In this document: positions 7,764-15,469 of the stretch, in pieces
How the letters are laid out: each line of letters starts with the position of its first letter
Position numbering within the stretch: the first letter of the stretch is position 1
DNA from: Alphaproteobacteria bacterium
Lineage (GTDB): Bacteria > Pseudomonadota > Alphaproteobacteria > Thalassobaculales > Thalassobaculaceae
Reading direction: 5' to 3'
DNA: 64,000 bases
Assembly: GCA_024742275.1 (NCBI GenBank)
Contig: JANSYS010000007.1
Location: 1-64,000 of the forward strand
Made by a program: the position numbers and the translations under genes
Notes under the pieces: model-generated
The model's database searches: none
Told to the model about the DNA's origin: nothing
The model's input: the letters and a program-made list of their open reading frames with translations, nothing else

Positions 7764-8351
7764 ATGTCGGAGCTTTTGCGAAATGCCGCTCGATGCCTGC
7801 TATGCAGCGACATCATCGATAGCAGGCATACGCACGACTACGTCTCCTGTACCTGCGGCAACATCGCCGTCGATGGCGGGCCGTCGTACATACGGCTTGC
7901 TGGCGTAGGGCTCGACGACGCTTCTTACGAGCCTCTCCACGTATATCTGGACGGCGAACTTACTGCAGGCAGTCAGTTCATCCCGTTCCTTGATGGCGCG
8001 GTTTGGTGGGGCTGCGGCGATGGCTTGGCAGTGAATCGCCTGTTTGCTGCCTTGATGGCCGGAACGGTCCCGGCGCCAGATCAGCTGAGTGTGGCCGGTC
8101 AGCGACGGCTTGGATACCTCGCTGAGATCGTGCTGACGATGTCGCCGGAGCGGGGTCCCGAGAGGAAACTTCTGGATCTCGTTGCGAATCTTCGAGAGCG
8201 GCTCCGGTCGGAACCGGTCGAGGGAGCGGCGATGGATCAGCTATGGCTGCCAAGCCATGTCGCGGGACCAGATGAGAAAGCGACAGAGTGGGGTTTAGCG
8301 ATCGGACTCAGTGAGCGGTTTCGTAGTGCGTTCAACAAGAGAATTGAATGA
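7764..8351 (+). CDS. Small zinc-ribbon-like protein (DUF7695-like N terminus)
   Basis: A 195-residue protein. The first 45 residues carry NAARCLLCSDIIDSRHTHDY then VSCTCGNIAVDGGPSYIR: two Cys pairs (C-x2-C and C-x-C) plus His residues, resembling DUF7695 zinc ribbons. The middle is a variable acidic/hydrophobic part, and the C-terminal half is helical (LLDLVANLRERLRSEPVEG). No known enzyme motif. Its last 57 bases overlap, tail to tail, the 3' end of the gene on the other strand. The ATG has no strong ribosome-binding site. Confidence 0.6.
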   Translation: MSELLRNAARCLLCSDIIDSRHTHDYVSCTCGNIAVDGGPSYIRLAGVGLDDASYEPLHVYLDGELTAGSQFIPFLDGAVWWGCGDGLAVNRLFAALMAGTVPAPDQLSVAGQRRLGYLAEIVLTMSPERGPERKLLDLVANLRERLRSEPVEGAAMDQLWLPSHVAGPDEKATEWGLAIGLSERFRSAFNKRIE

Positions 8352-8735
8352 TCGGGAGCAAGAAGGGTCGGCCTCTGCGCGCCGTTTGGCGATGAGCAGC
8401 AACCCGTTCATCGCTTTCCGGCGGATACGGCGACGCAAGGCTTCATCGTTGACGAAGAGGCCGCTCGCGATCCCCAGCGGTGAGCTAATCCGCAAGCGCG
8501 TCATGTTCTCTGATCGCTCAGTGATCTGGCGCCGAAGCTGAACCGGATCGAGATTGAGTAGACGGTCCCATTCGTCGAAGACGGCGTACTGGTGGCCCAT
8601 AGAGCGCCATTCGGAGAGGACCCGGCGTGCGCGGTCGATGAGATCAGGGTCAGTGGCAATCTGGCGGGCGATGATACGATGGGTAAGCAGCTTGGCGCGG
8701 TCGTTGATGGTCTCAGCATTTGGGGGCGGCGACAT
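8295..8735 (-). CDS. Hypothetical helical protein downstream of island dut
   Basis: A 146-residue protein from the ATG at 8735 (AAGG seven bases ahead); a start at 8801 would add 22 basic residues. It reads NDRAKLLTHRIIARQIATDP, ARRVLSEWRSMG, FDEWDRLLNLDPVQLRRQIT, MTRLRISSPLG, LRRRIRRKAMNG. This Arg-rich helical pattern recurs in small alphaproteobacterial proteins beside HTH genes, sometimes annotated as antitoxin-like, but I cannot name a family with confidence. It lies about 100 bases after dut on the same strand and may be co-transcribed with the gin-dut operon. Confidence 0.55.
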   Translation of the reverse strand: MSPPPNAETINDRAKLLTHRIIARQIATDPDLIDRARRVLSEWRSMGHQYAVFDEWDRLLNLDPVQLRRQITERSENMTRLRISSPLGIASGLFVNDEALRRRIRRKAMNGLLLIAKRRAEADPSCSRSFNSLVERTTKPLTESDR

Positions 8736-8842
8736 GACTGCACCTTGTTCAGATTTCCCCCGCGTTCTCATGGACCTGTTTAACTTCTTCGAGCTGTTCA
8801 AGATTCTCGGCTGCGGTTTTCCCCTCTGCTCTTCGGCATGAT

Positions 8843-9292
8843 CTAATCTGTTCCAGTCGAACCAAAGCCGCCAGCGCCGCGTTCGGTGTCGCTCAGCGTT
8901 TCAGTTTCGACGATCTCTGGTTTCAGGACGGGCGCGATGACGGCCTGGGCTATCCGGTCGCCGTGGCTGATGGTGAAGGCCTCCCGTCCGGCGTTGAGCA
9001 ACGCGACCTGGACCGGACCGCGATAATCCTCGTCCACGGTACCGGGGCTGTTTGGCACCAGGAGGCCGTGCTTTGTCGCGAGGCCGGACCGGGGCCGGAT
9101 CTGCATCTCCGTTCCTGAGGGAAGCTCAACGGAGAACCCGATCGGGATGAGCGCGATACGACCAGGCTCGATTGTCACTGCACCGTTCGGAATGCATGCT
9201 CGAAGGTCCATCCCCGCTGCCCCCGCGGTCGCGTAGGACGGTAGGGGCAGGTCGGCATTTTCCGGGAGACGCTTGAACTTCAACACATTCAT
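8843..9292 (-). CDS. dut: dUTP diphosphatase (complete), coupled to the gin operon
   Basis: A 149-residue trimeric dUTPase that hydrolyses dUTP to dUMP and PPi. All five motifs are present: AGMDLRA near 26, RPRSGLA near 66, NSPGTVDEDYRG near 81-92 (catalytic Asp), GDRIAQAVIAPV near 110 and RGAGGFGSTG near 137. Its ATG overlaps the stop of ginD (ATGA, 9289-9292). The resident chromosomal dut next to coaBC is truncated at codon 92, so this copy is probably the only functional dUTPase in the region. It may be an island gene or a hybrid whose 3' part (8843-9016) is the original host end. N-terminal halves of the two copies are clearly diverged. Confidence 0.93.
   Translation of the reverse strand: MNVLKFKRLPENADLPLPSYATAGAAGMDLRACIPNGAVTIEPGRIALIPIGFSVELPSGTEMQIRPRSGLATKHGLLVPNSPGTVDEDYRGPVQVALLNAGREAFTISHGDRIAQAVIAPVLKPEIVETETLSDTERGAGGFGSTGTD
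9017..9046 (-). repeat. Candidate left attachment repeat (dut codon-92 segment)
   Basis: This 30-base segment begins ACCGCGATAATC and matches bases 15527-15556 at 24 of 30 positions, with ACCGCGATA and GTCCACGGT identical. It encodes the GTVDEDYRG part of the intact dut and lies in the same orientation as the right copy. GInts are known to be flanked by imperfect direct repeats. The similarity also reflects dut homology, so att function is inference. Confidence 0.4.
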
Positions 9293-9777
9293 TTCTGCCT
9301 CTTCGACCCGAGGGATACAATTCTATCGCCGTTGTCGGACATCGCCTCGATCTGGGCTTCCAGGTCTGCTATGCGCTTCTCCTGGGCCGCCTTCGTAGCC
9401 CGCCAATGCAATGCTTCCGCCGCTACCTCGGCTAGTGCCTTCTCGTAGAAGCGGATCGTGTCACGGCGGGCCTCGGCTGCATCGGGTTTGGCGGTCGCAA
9501 ACCGCTCCTTCTGGACGTGAAGCCAGTCCTGGACGATCTCGCGTAAGTCCGCATGGCGCGAGTTGCGAAGATACGCGGTGCTCACACCCGCCCGCCGCTG
9601 AACTTCCTCGAGGGACAGTCTGCGGGGCTTGTCGGGATCGTCTGGGTCACAGTAGTACCCGCGTTCGACGATCTCCGCCTCGATCATGCGCAACGTCGCG
9701 ATGATCGAGTTGCGTGCCTTGTTACTGCGATCCTTGTGGTATTGGGCGAGCGCGTCACCGGCCTTCCGCTCGCTCAT
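9289..9777 (-). CDS. ginD: GinD-like small helix-turn-helix protein
   Basis: A 162-residue protein whose ATG at 9777 overlaps the stop of the upstream recombinase (ATGA) and has GGAG seven bases ahead, so the longer frame to 9981 is rejected. Residues 35-60 contain LSLEEVQRRAGVSTAYLRNS, a helix-turn-helix of the kind in TetR/Tn554-TnpC-type proteins. The C-terminal half is a long helix ending in a coiled coil (EKRIADLEAQIEAMSDN). In GInts the fourth small protein is needed for integration and excision. Its stop overlaps the dut start by four bases. Confidence 0.7.
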   Translation of the reverse strand: MSERKAGDALAQYHKDRSNKARNSIIATLRMIEAEIVERGYYCDPDDPDKPRRLSLEEVQRRAGVSTAYLRNSRHADLREIVQDWLHVQKERFATAKPDAAEARRDTIRFYEKALAEVAAEALHWRATKAAQEKRIADLEAQIEAMSDNGDRIVSLGSKRQK

Positions 9778-11792
9778 GTAATAGCTCCAATGTACGCGAT
9801 CAGCTTGTCTCGGACCTGCTGCGGCAGCGGATCGAAGTGCCGCGGGTCGCAGTCTTTGAGGGCTAACCGCAGGCGATTGTCGTTCGCAAACGCGTCGATG
9901 GTTTTCGGGAAGGGAGCAAGATTGGCGAGGATTTGGCTCTGGTAAAAGGGCCGGGCACCAGCGTAGAGGCGGTCGATGCAAAGCATTTTGATCGCCTGCT
10001 CGACGGCCCGTTTTCGGTCTTGCGCTGCGGCGGCCGTTTCCAGACGGAAAATACAGCTTGCCGAACAGGCACCCAGGTCGCGGTTGCCCGTCACCTTCGA
10101 GCAGAGACCTTTTTGCTTGCTATCCGAGGTGCAGAAAACGCCGTCGCGAACTTTCTCGACATACGGCAGGATCGTCCGGAAGACTTCCGGATTATCAGCG
10201 CTCACGCCGAGCCGATGGGTTTTTCGTAACAGTTCCGACTTAGCAGCCCGAAGGGTTTCGGCAGCCGGGCCGCCGCATTCCTCGCTTTTCGCGATAATCT
10301 GCTTGCGGCGAACATCCTGAACTTCGCGGCGGACCTTGTCTGCGTCCAGACGAAACTCCCGATCAGATAGCATGTAGCCAAGTGTGATATCGATATCCGA
10401 GTGCCCCAGCACTGTGTAGAGAACTTCGCTGGCTCCTTCGAGGGCGAGGCCCGCAAGCCTCGACATAGTTTTTCTAAATCGGTGTGAACTGACGGTGCCA
10501 TCGAGATCGCACAGCGGCGTGCCGTCGAGGGTGTGGACAGCAACTCCGAAGCGCGGGATGAGATATTCAAGCGCCACCACACCGGTTGTCGTTCTGTTTC
10601 CGGGCACCCAAAGAAATTTTCCCTTATGTCCAAAGACTTTGAGCATCCGTTGCTGCCGCCAAATGGCTTCCACCGCTTGGTGGGGCAACGGCCAATGCCT
10701 CGTCGACCCCTTGGGGTCCTCGGATTCCTTGAACGTTGATCCTATCAATCCCTCCATGCCGTCGAATTGTATGAGTGGGTCCCGGCTCAAGGTCTGCATT
10801 TCCGAGACGCGCCCGGCGGTTGCCGTGTTAAGGATGATCGCGTTGGCCGCCTGACACAGCGATAGAAGGGATTTAACGCCAGACAATGTTTGGAGCGGCC
10901 AAGAAGAGAAACGTTGAGTTAGCTTTCTCTCTCCATCCACTTCAAATTGATAAGGAAAAACTAGACCTGGATAAAGATATTCACCCGACCATTTAGCAAT
11001 ACATTGATTTCTATAAGGCCGAACAAATCTACCTATAGTTTTTCTGCCTTTCTCATCGACTTCAATTGCCGAAATCTCAGCATAGCAAGCTTCCAGATCC
11101 TGCTGGATTTGGGACATGAAAAACGCGGCACGAAGAATCTCTGTAAAGGCTTCATCCGAGAACGGTCGAATGGGTACGCCCTCGTATTTCCGCGGTTCTA
11201 TGTCACCCGCTGGCCAGTCGTCAAAGAGTCCAGCGTTGAACAAGCCATTAAGCCTTTGAATGCATGAACCGAAAAAAGTTGGATGGGCTTCCCGAAGTTG
11301 GTCGAACGCTTCTGCAGAAAGTGACGAGAAGATCGGCAACCCATCTGGGCAAGTCGAACTCTTAATCAGTGATCGACCCGTCAAGACTGACGCATCCCGC
11401 GCGGCTCTGATAAGCAGGTCAGTGTGCTGGACCCAAACCTTCGCTTGGGGTGGCTTCAACCTCCACCTCGTTCCCGGAACAGTCTGTGTAAAATCCAGGA
11501 ACGCAATTCGCTTGAGGCGCCGGATCAGGTTCTCCGCGCGCGAATCATCCCGCCGCCATTCGCTGGGCAAGGCCTTCTTGAAGTCAACGGTTCGACGATT
11601 AGCAACATGGTTCGCTTCACTCACCATGGATGTTGGAATTACCCACACGTCATCGGCGACGATACATCCCTCGAATACCTTAAAGTCTGCGAGTTCCCCC
11701 CACGGCGACGTCCAAATCGAATCGATCGACGATAGGTTGGCCGAAAGGGAGCCACGGTGTTCGGCAAGGGCTGACTGATTGGACGATGTCAT
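9774..11792 (-). CDS. ginC: GinC-like large tyrosine recombinase with Cys-rich tail
   Basis: A 672-residue site-specific recombinase. The catalytic domain shows NTATAGRVSEMQTL near 315 (Arg I), SSHRFRKTMSRLAG near 430 (H-x-x-R) and TVLGHSDIDITLGYMLSD near 455 (His and nucleophilic Tyr), so the active site looks complete. After it comes a 200-residue extension with a Cys cluster (FC...GLC...GAC..SC, spacing about 9, 10 and 3), a likely zinc site. The ATG at 11792 has GGGAAG nearby and follows ginB by 28 bases. Third recombinase of the operon; expected to act jointly with GinA, GinB and GinD at the att sites. Confidence 0.75.
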   Translation of the reverse strand: MTSSNQSALAEHRGSLSANLSSIDSIWTSPWGELADFKVFEGCIVADDVWVIPTSMVSEANHVANRRTVDFKKALPSEWRRDDSRAENLIRRLKRIAFLDFTQTVPGTRWRLKPPQAKVWVQHTDLLIRAARDASVLTGRSLIKSSTCPDGLPIFSSLSAEAFDQLREAHPTFFGSCIQRLNGLFNAGLFDDWPAGDIEPRKYEGVPIRPFSDEAFTEILRAAFFMSQIQQDLEACYAEISAIEVDEKGRKTIGRFVRPYRNQCIAKWSGEYLYPGLVFPYQFEVDGERKLTQRFSSWPLQTLSGVKSLLSLCQAANAIILNTATAGRVSEMQTLSRDPLIQFDGMEGLIGSTFKESEDPKGSTRHWPLPHQAVEAIWRQQRMLKVFGHKGKFLWVPGNRTTTGVVALEYLIPRFGVAVHTLDGTPLCDLDGTVSSHRFRKTMSRLAGLALEGASEVLYTVLGHSDIDITLGYMLSDREFRLDADKVRREVQDVRRKQIIAKSEECGGPAAETLRAAKSELLRKTHRLGVSADNPEVFRTILPYVEKVRDGVFCTSDSKQKGLCSKVTGNRDLGACSASCIFRLETAAAAQDRKRAVEQAIKMLCIDRLYAGARPFYQSQILANLAPFPKTIDAFANDNRLRLALKDCDPRHFDPLPQQVRDKLIAYIGAIT

Positions 11793-11820
11793 CTGATCTT
11801 CCCATCAGTTGTCTGCGTGA

Positions 11821-14070
11821 TCAGAGGAAAGACGGGTTAGCTGCGATTTCCATCTCAAGCGCGCCAAGCTGGACTGCGTCGAAGATCTGCGATTCGCCTG
11901 ATCGAAGCATTTCTCGATGGGATGTGACGGCATGATCGAACCACGTCGCCAGATATCCGGATGCCTGATCCCGGATGATCTCAATACCGCGGAGTTCAAG
12001 AGTAAGACTACTCGTCAAGAAACGCCCGATTGGGATCACACGGCGCAATTCTAGCAACTCGGCCAACCGAACTGCGAGGGGGCCCAACGCTTCCGGCGTG
12101 AGTATTGCTAAGGGACATAGTAGACACCGTTGGACGCCGCACAAGGTGTCCATCACATGGTTCGGGGCAACATCTTTCGGTGGGTTAAATGGATCTGTGC
12201 ACCCCATTCCGTACCGACTTCTGAAGACGGAAGCCACCCGGTTTGTTTCCAGTGTTTTGCGATCCTCACACGTAAAGCCGGTACGCGACGTTGCAAGCCG
12301 CAGCACCGTCGGATCGACGGCATGTCCGGCCTCTAGTTCCTCAAATAGGGCTTGGCTCATGCGCCTGAATTGTTTGAATCGTTCCGCGATTTGGCGCTTC
12401 TGCCGCAGATAGTGACGCGTGGTCGAGATCGAGTAATGATTCAACGCCTGCTGGACGGCGAAGATGTTGGCGCCACTGGATGCGTAGACGAAAGTCGCAA
12501 AGCCGTCGCGGATGTCGCCGGGCGAAAATGCGTCGATGGCGTTGATCAACGATACTCTTCCCAACTTCTCAGCCAAGTCCTTTGCCTGCGATTTCAAGTT
12601 CATGTCGAAAGCTACTGAGACAGCCTTCGAAACGCCCAACAGACCGACGGCCTCATGACCGACACCCTTGGGATTGAAATAGATCCATGGGCTCCGCAGC
12701 TTGCGTTCAATTGTCGCCACCTGTGAACGAATCTCTACAGTTTGCGACTCGGCAAGAAGCCCCGCCCGGAGTTCTCTTAGAATACCGCGAAGATAGCGGG
12801 TGCGTTCGATCTGTGTCTTGATGACAGAATACGGTTGATAGCGGGATTCTTTGAGGCTTAGCGCTGAATGCAGTCGCCCAGTCTTTGGACGTTGCGCGTT
12901 TATCTCAACTGAAAGCTCGTCCTCAACATCGTCATCCGCGTTTGATTTTCCTTCCCTAACCGAAAGGATCACCACCGTACCTCTCTTGTCTTGTCCATGA
13001 TTCAACTGACCTGTTCGATCGGAAAACCAATCGCTGCACTCTTGGAAATTATTATCGACCACATTGATCGCTCGTGCCGTGTCCATCCAACCAGTATGGA
13101 ATGAGACAAGCGCATATGCCGCCATGCAGTCAGAACTCGAAGGTGCGCTTAGACGATACAGTATATTGGCGGAGGCAGCTGGACAGCCCACGCTTTCAGC
13201 TCGTTTTTTGATATTGCCGAGTGTGTTATTAATTCGAGTAATGTCAGCGCGTTCGACGTCCGAGCCGTACAACAAACGATGCCGGATTCGGCTGCGGAAC
13301 ATCACTGCCAAATTTCGCCATTTGTACCAAGCCATGTTTCTGACGCTCCCACGTCGTCCACCAGGTCGTCCCCTACGACCGACTTGCCCTGTAGTTCGCG
13401 GATCGACGCCCACCTCAAAAGCTCGTTCGGCGCGATGCATTTGCTTCAGGCCCTCATCAAAGTTGCGCTTTGCTGCGTTGTAGACGAGCTTGAGAGCTTT
13501 TGGATCGACATCTTCGTGCACGAGCGGCGCTTTGTGGTATTCAATCGTCGGCCAAAGCAACCTGGCGTTGTCCCACTCGTCGGCACCAGGCTCGCTCTTG
13601 CAGACTTGCACTGCGATCTTGTTGATAAAATTTAGAGAATTATGTTTTGCTCTCAGATCGCGGCCAATTTGTGCCAGCAGGAACCGCTTGAAGCCCTCGC
13701 CATCGGCGACGGTGAGGTCGGCGCAGCTTTGGATGTTCCGCCCAAGGTTTCGCTTTACCTCATCCAAGTAGCGGAAAAACTTGGTAAAGTCTAGGAGCGC
13801 CCTTGCGACCGTAGCATGTGACTTGCCGTAAAGCGTGGAGCGGAGTTCCGGCGCAATCTCTCGGATCAGTTGCGGTCGCCCGGTGATGCCGAGTCCTGAG
13901 TCCCCATCTTTATAGCGCATCAGATCGATTTGTCTGTAGCCGTCCAGCTCATGCCAATGATCCCAGACAAGTGGGTTCATGGGCGGTTGCGCGACGGATA
14001 CGGCATGAGCCATCGGTGCCGTTTCGACTTCAAACCGCTCGTCGTCAAGCGCCTTCTTGACCCGGCTCAT
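11821..14070 (-). CDS. ginB: GinB-like large tyrosine recombinase, divergent active site
   Basis: A 749-residue protein starting at the ATG at 14070, which overlaps the ginA stop (ATGA) and has GGAG seven bases before it; the 24-residue longer frame is rejected. The C-terminal recombinase fold is recognisable from FATFVYASSGANIFAVQQAL then NHYSISTTRHYLRQ (His and Tyr kept). By eye, the first Arg (TGWMDTA) and the His of H-x-x-R (PGDIRDGF) are not canonical. A Cys cluster follows the Tyr (GC...LCGVQRCLLCPLA). A basic Arg/Gly-rich stretch lies near residue 265. It may be a partner subunit that depends on GinA/GinC for full catalysis. Confidence 0.75.
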   Translation of the reverse strand: MSRVKKALDDERFEVETAPMAHAVSVAQPPMNPLVWDHWHELDGYRQIDLMRYKDGDSGLGITGRPQLIREIAPELRSTLYGKSHATVARALLDFTKFFRYLDEVKRNLGRNIQSCADLTVADGEGFKRFLLAQIGRDLRAKHNSLNFINKIAVQVCKSEPGADEWDNARLLWPTIEYHKAPLVHEDVDPKALKLVYNAAKRNFDEGLKQMHRAERAFEVGVDPRTTGQVGRRGRPGGRRGSVRNMAWYKWRNLAVMFRSRIRHRLLYGSDVERADITRINNTLGNIKKRAESVGCPAASANILYRLSAPSSSDCMAAYALVSFHTGWMDTARAINVVDNNFQECSDWFSDRTGQLNHGQDKRGTVVILSVREGKSNADDDVEDELSVEINAQRPKTGRLHSALSLKESRYQPYSVIKTQIERTRYLRGILRELRAGLLAESQTVEIRSQVATIERKLRSPWIYFNPKGVGHEAVGLLGVSKAVSVAFDMNLKSQAKDLAEKLGRVSLINAIDAFSPGDIRDGFATFVYASSGANIFAVQQALNHYSISTTRHYLRQKRQIAERFKQFRRMSQALFEELEAGHAVDPTVLRLATSRTGFTCEDRKTLETNRVASVFRSRYGMGCTDPFNPPKDVAPNHVMDTLCGVQRCLLCPLAILTPEALGPLAVRLAELLELRRVIPIGRFLTSSLTLELRGIEIIRDQASGYLATWFDHAVTSHREMLRSGESQIFDAVQLGALEMEIAANPSFL

Positions 14071-15425
14071 TTGGCATCTCCATCGAGAAATGCTGACCAG
14101 TTGCGAGTATGGATATTTCGGCCGACCTGTCCTTGTAGCCATCGGAGATAGCGTTCGGTTGTTTCCGATGACACGTGCCCCATGGTCGGACGTATAAACT
14201 GGTCGATCAGATCGCGGCCCATCGTGTCGATCAGCGAGAACGACGGCATGTGGTCATCCACATTGACGATGCGGTAATCGTCCGCAATCTGCGCCAATTC
14301 GGCGTGAAGCCGCTCAAGAAGCTCGTAGCATGCCCAAGCATGGCGACCCAGATGAGGTGACCAACCTGGAAAAGGGATCAACTCAGCGCGATTTTTCGCA
14401 CGTCGCAGTGTCCAGATTTCATGCAACCGGTTGTATGAATAGTGCGCTCCACTTTCAGGAGAGATGAAGAGTTGCTTCGGGGATGGCAACCCCGTGTTCT
14501 TAAGCTTGAAAGTCCTGATGGCGCGCTCGCGTTCCCTATATCGGTAGTCATTCAGAAGGAATAGGAAGTCTCGACTGATTGAGATCTTGCGCTTATTTCC
14601 AGACTTGTCAGGGTCGCCAATTCGGCGCCCACCTTTAGTGCCATAGCAGATTTCAACGTCGACGGTGAACGCGTCGGGCTTCACTTGTCGGTAGTCGTGC
14701 GGATTCGGGATCTGGCCCGCATGCAGCATCAAAAGCTCTTCCGCACGAAGACCAGTCTCGATGATCGTACGGCACATCAGATAGTTGGTAACGGCGTGGT
14801 CGCCACTATGCTGCGCCAGAATTCCGTCGAGCCAGTTCTCAATCTCCCGGCGCGTCGGGAGTTGCAGATCATCGGGATTTTCCCGCACCCGGCCAACCCG
14901 GCGAGATGTTATCCGAGATCTCTTGCCAGCTTTGGCCTGCAGGCGACCCAGAAGGTGGCTTGGAACCCCGTCCTGGGCGACTTCAAACCGATCCCGAAGG
15001 TCGTAATGCGCAGCGAAGGTCAAAAAGTCTCCAACCGTTAACATTCGTCGGTTGATGGTCGAGGCAGATAGAGGCCGCCTCTCCGACGAGTAGCTCCCTG
15101 TCTGCATCGATAATTGATATGTTTCAAGAAGTTGGTCGTATCGAACCTTTCTCCAATCGAGATGAAAACGCTCGCAGTAGGTGAAGAAATTTTCCAGATC
15201 GCGGCCGTACGATTTCATAGAGGTTTCAGCCGGACGTTTAGCCCGAGAGTGTTCACTCCGAGCTCCTAGCCCCGCCGCCCACCGTCCCATACCGCGCGCA
15301 ATTAAATAGTCGACTGCTTCATCGAGCAGCTTCCACTTCGCCGACCACAGGCTCGGGATGTGGGCAAGCTCGGGGATTCCTAGCTCATCGCATCTCGCCC
15401 GATCGGGCATGATCATGAACGTCAT
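14067..15425 (-). CDS. ginA: GinA-like tyrosine recombinase
   Basis: About 452 residues from the ATG at 15425; a TTG at 15458 would add 11 residues. It has an N-terminal SAM-like core-binding domain (LENFFTYCERFHLDW) and a catalytic domain with IIETGLRAEELLML (Arg I), WSPHLGRHAWACYEL (H-x-x-R) and PTMGHVSSETTERYLRWLQ (His, Tyr), all canonical. It is the promoter-proximal gene of the operon, starting about 70-100 bases inside the junction with the broken dut. Its stop is coupled to ginB by ATGA. As first gene and nearest to the end it fits GinA. Confidence 0.78.
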   Translation of the reverse strand: MTFMIMPDRARCDELGIPELAHIPSLWSAKWKLLDEAVDYLIARGMGRWAAGLGARSEHSRAKRPAETSMKSYGRDLENFFTYCERFHLDWRKVRYDQLLETYQLSMQTGSYSSERRPLSASTINRRMLTVGDFLTFAAHYDLRDRFEVAQDGVPSHLLGRLQAKAGKRSRITSRRVGRVRENPDDLQLPTRREIENWLDGILAQHSGDHAVTNYLMCRTIIETGLRAEELLMLHAGQIPNPHDYRQVKPDAFTVDVEICYGTKGGRRIGDPDKSGNKRKISISRDFLFLLNDYRYRERERAIRTFKLKNTGLPSPKQLFISPESGAHYSYNRLHEIWTLRRAKNRAELIPFPGWSPHLGRHAWACYELLERLHAELAQIADDYRIVNVDDHMPSFSLIDTMGRDLIDQFIRPTMGHVSSETTERYLRWLQGQVGRNIHTRNWSAFLDGDAK

Positions 15426-15469
15426 CAAGCAGCCAGCAGTCGATTTCGCCAAAAACAACTACCTATGTA

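Noticed and set aside
9774-15425. RIT (recombinase-in-trio) element
   Set aside because: RIT recombinases are about 300-400 residues and lack a fourth HTH gene; sizes and GinD fit GInt better. Kept as an alternative only.
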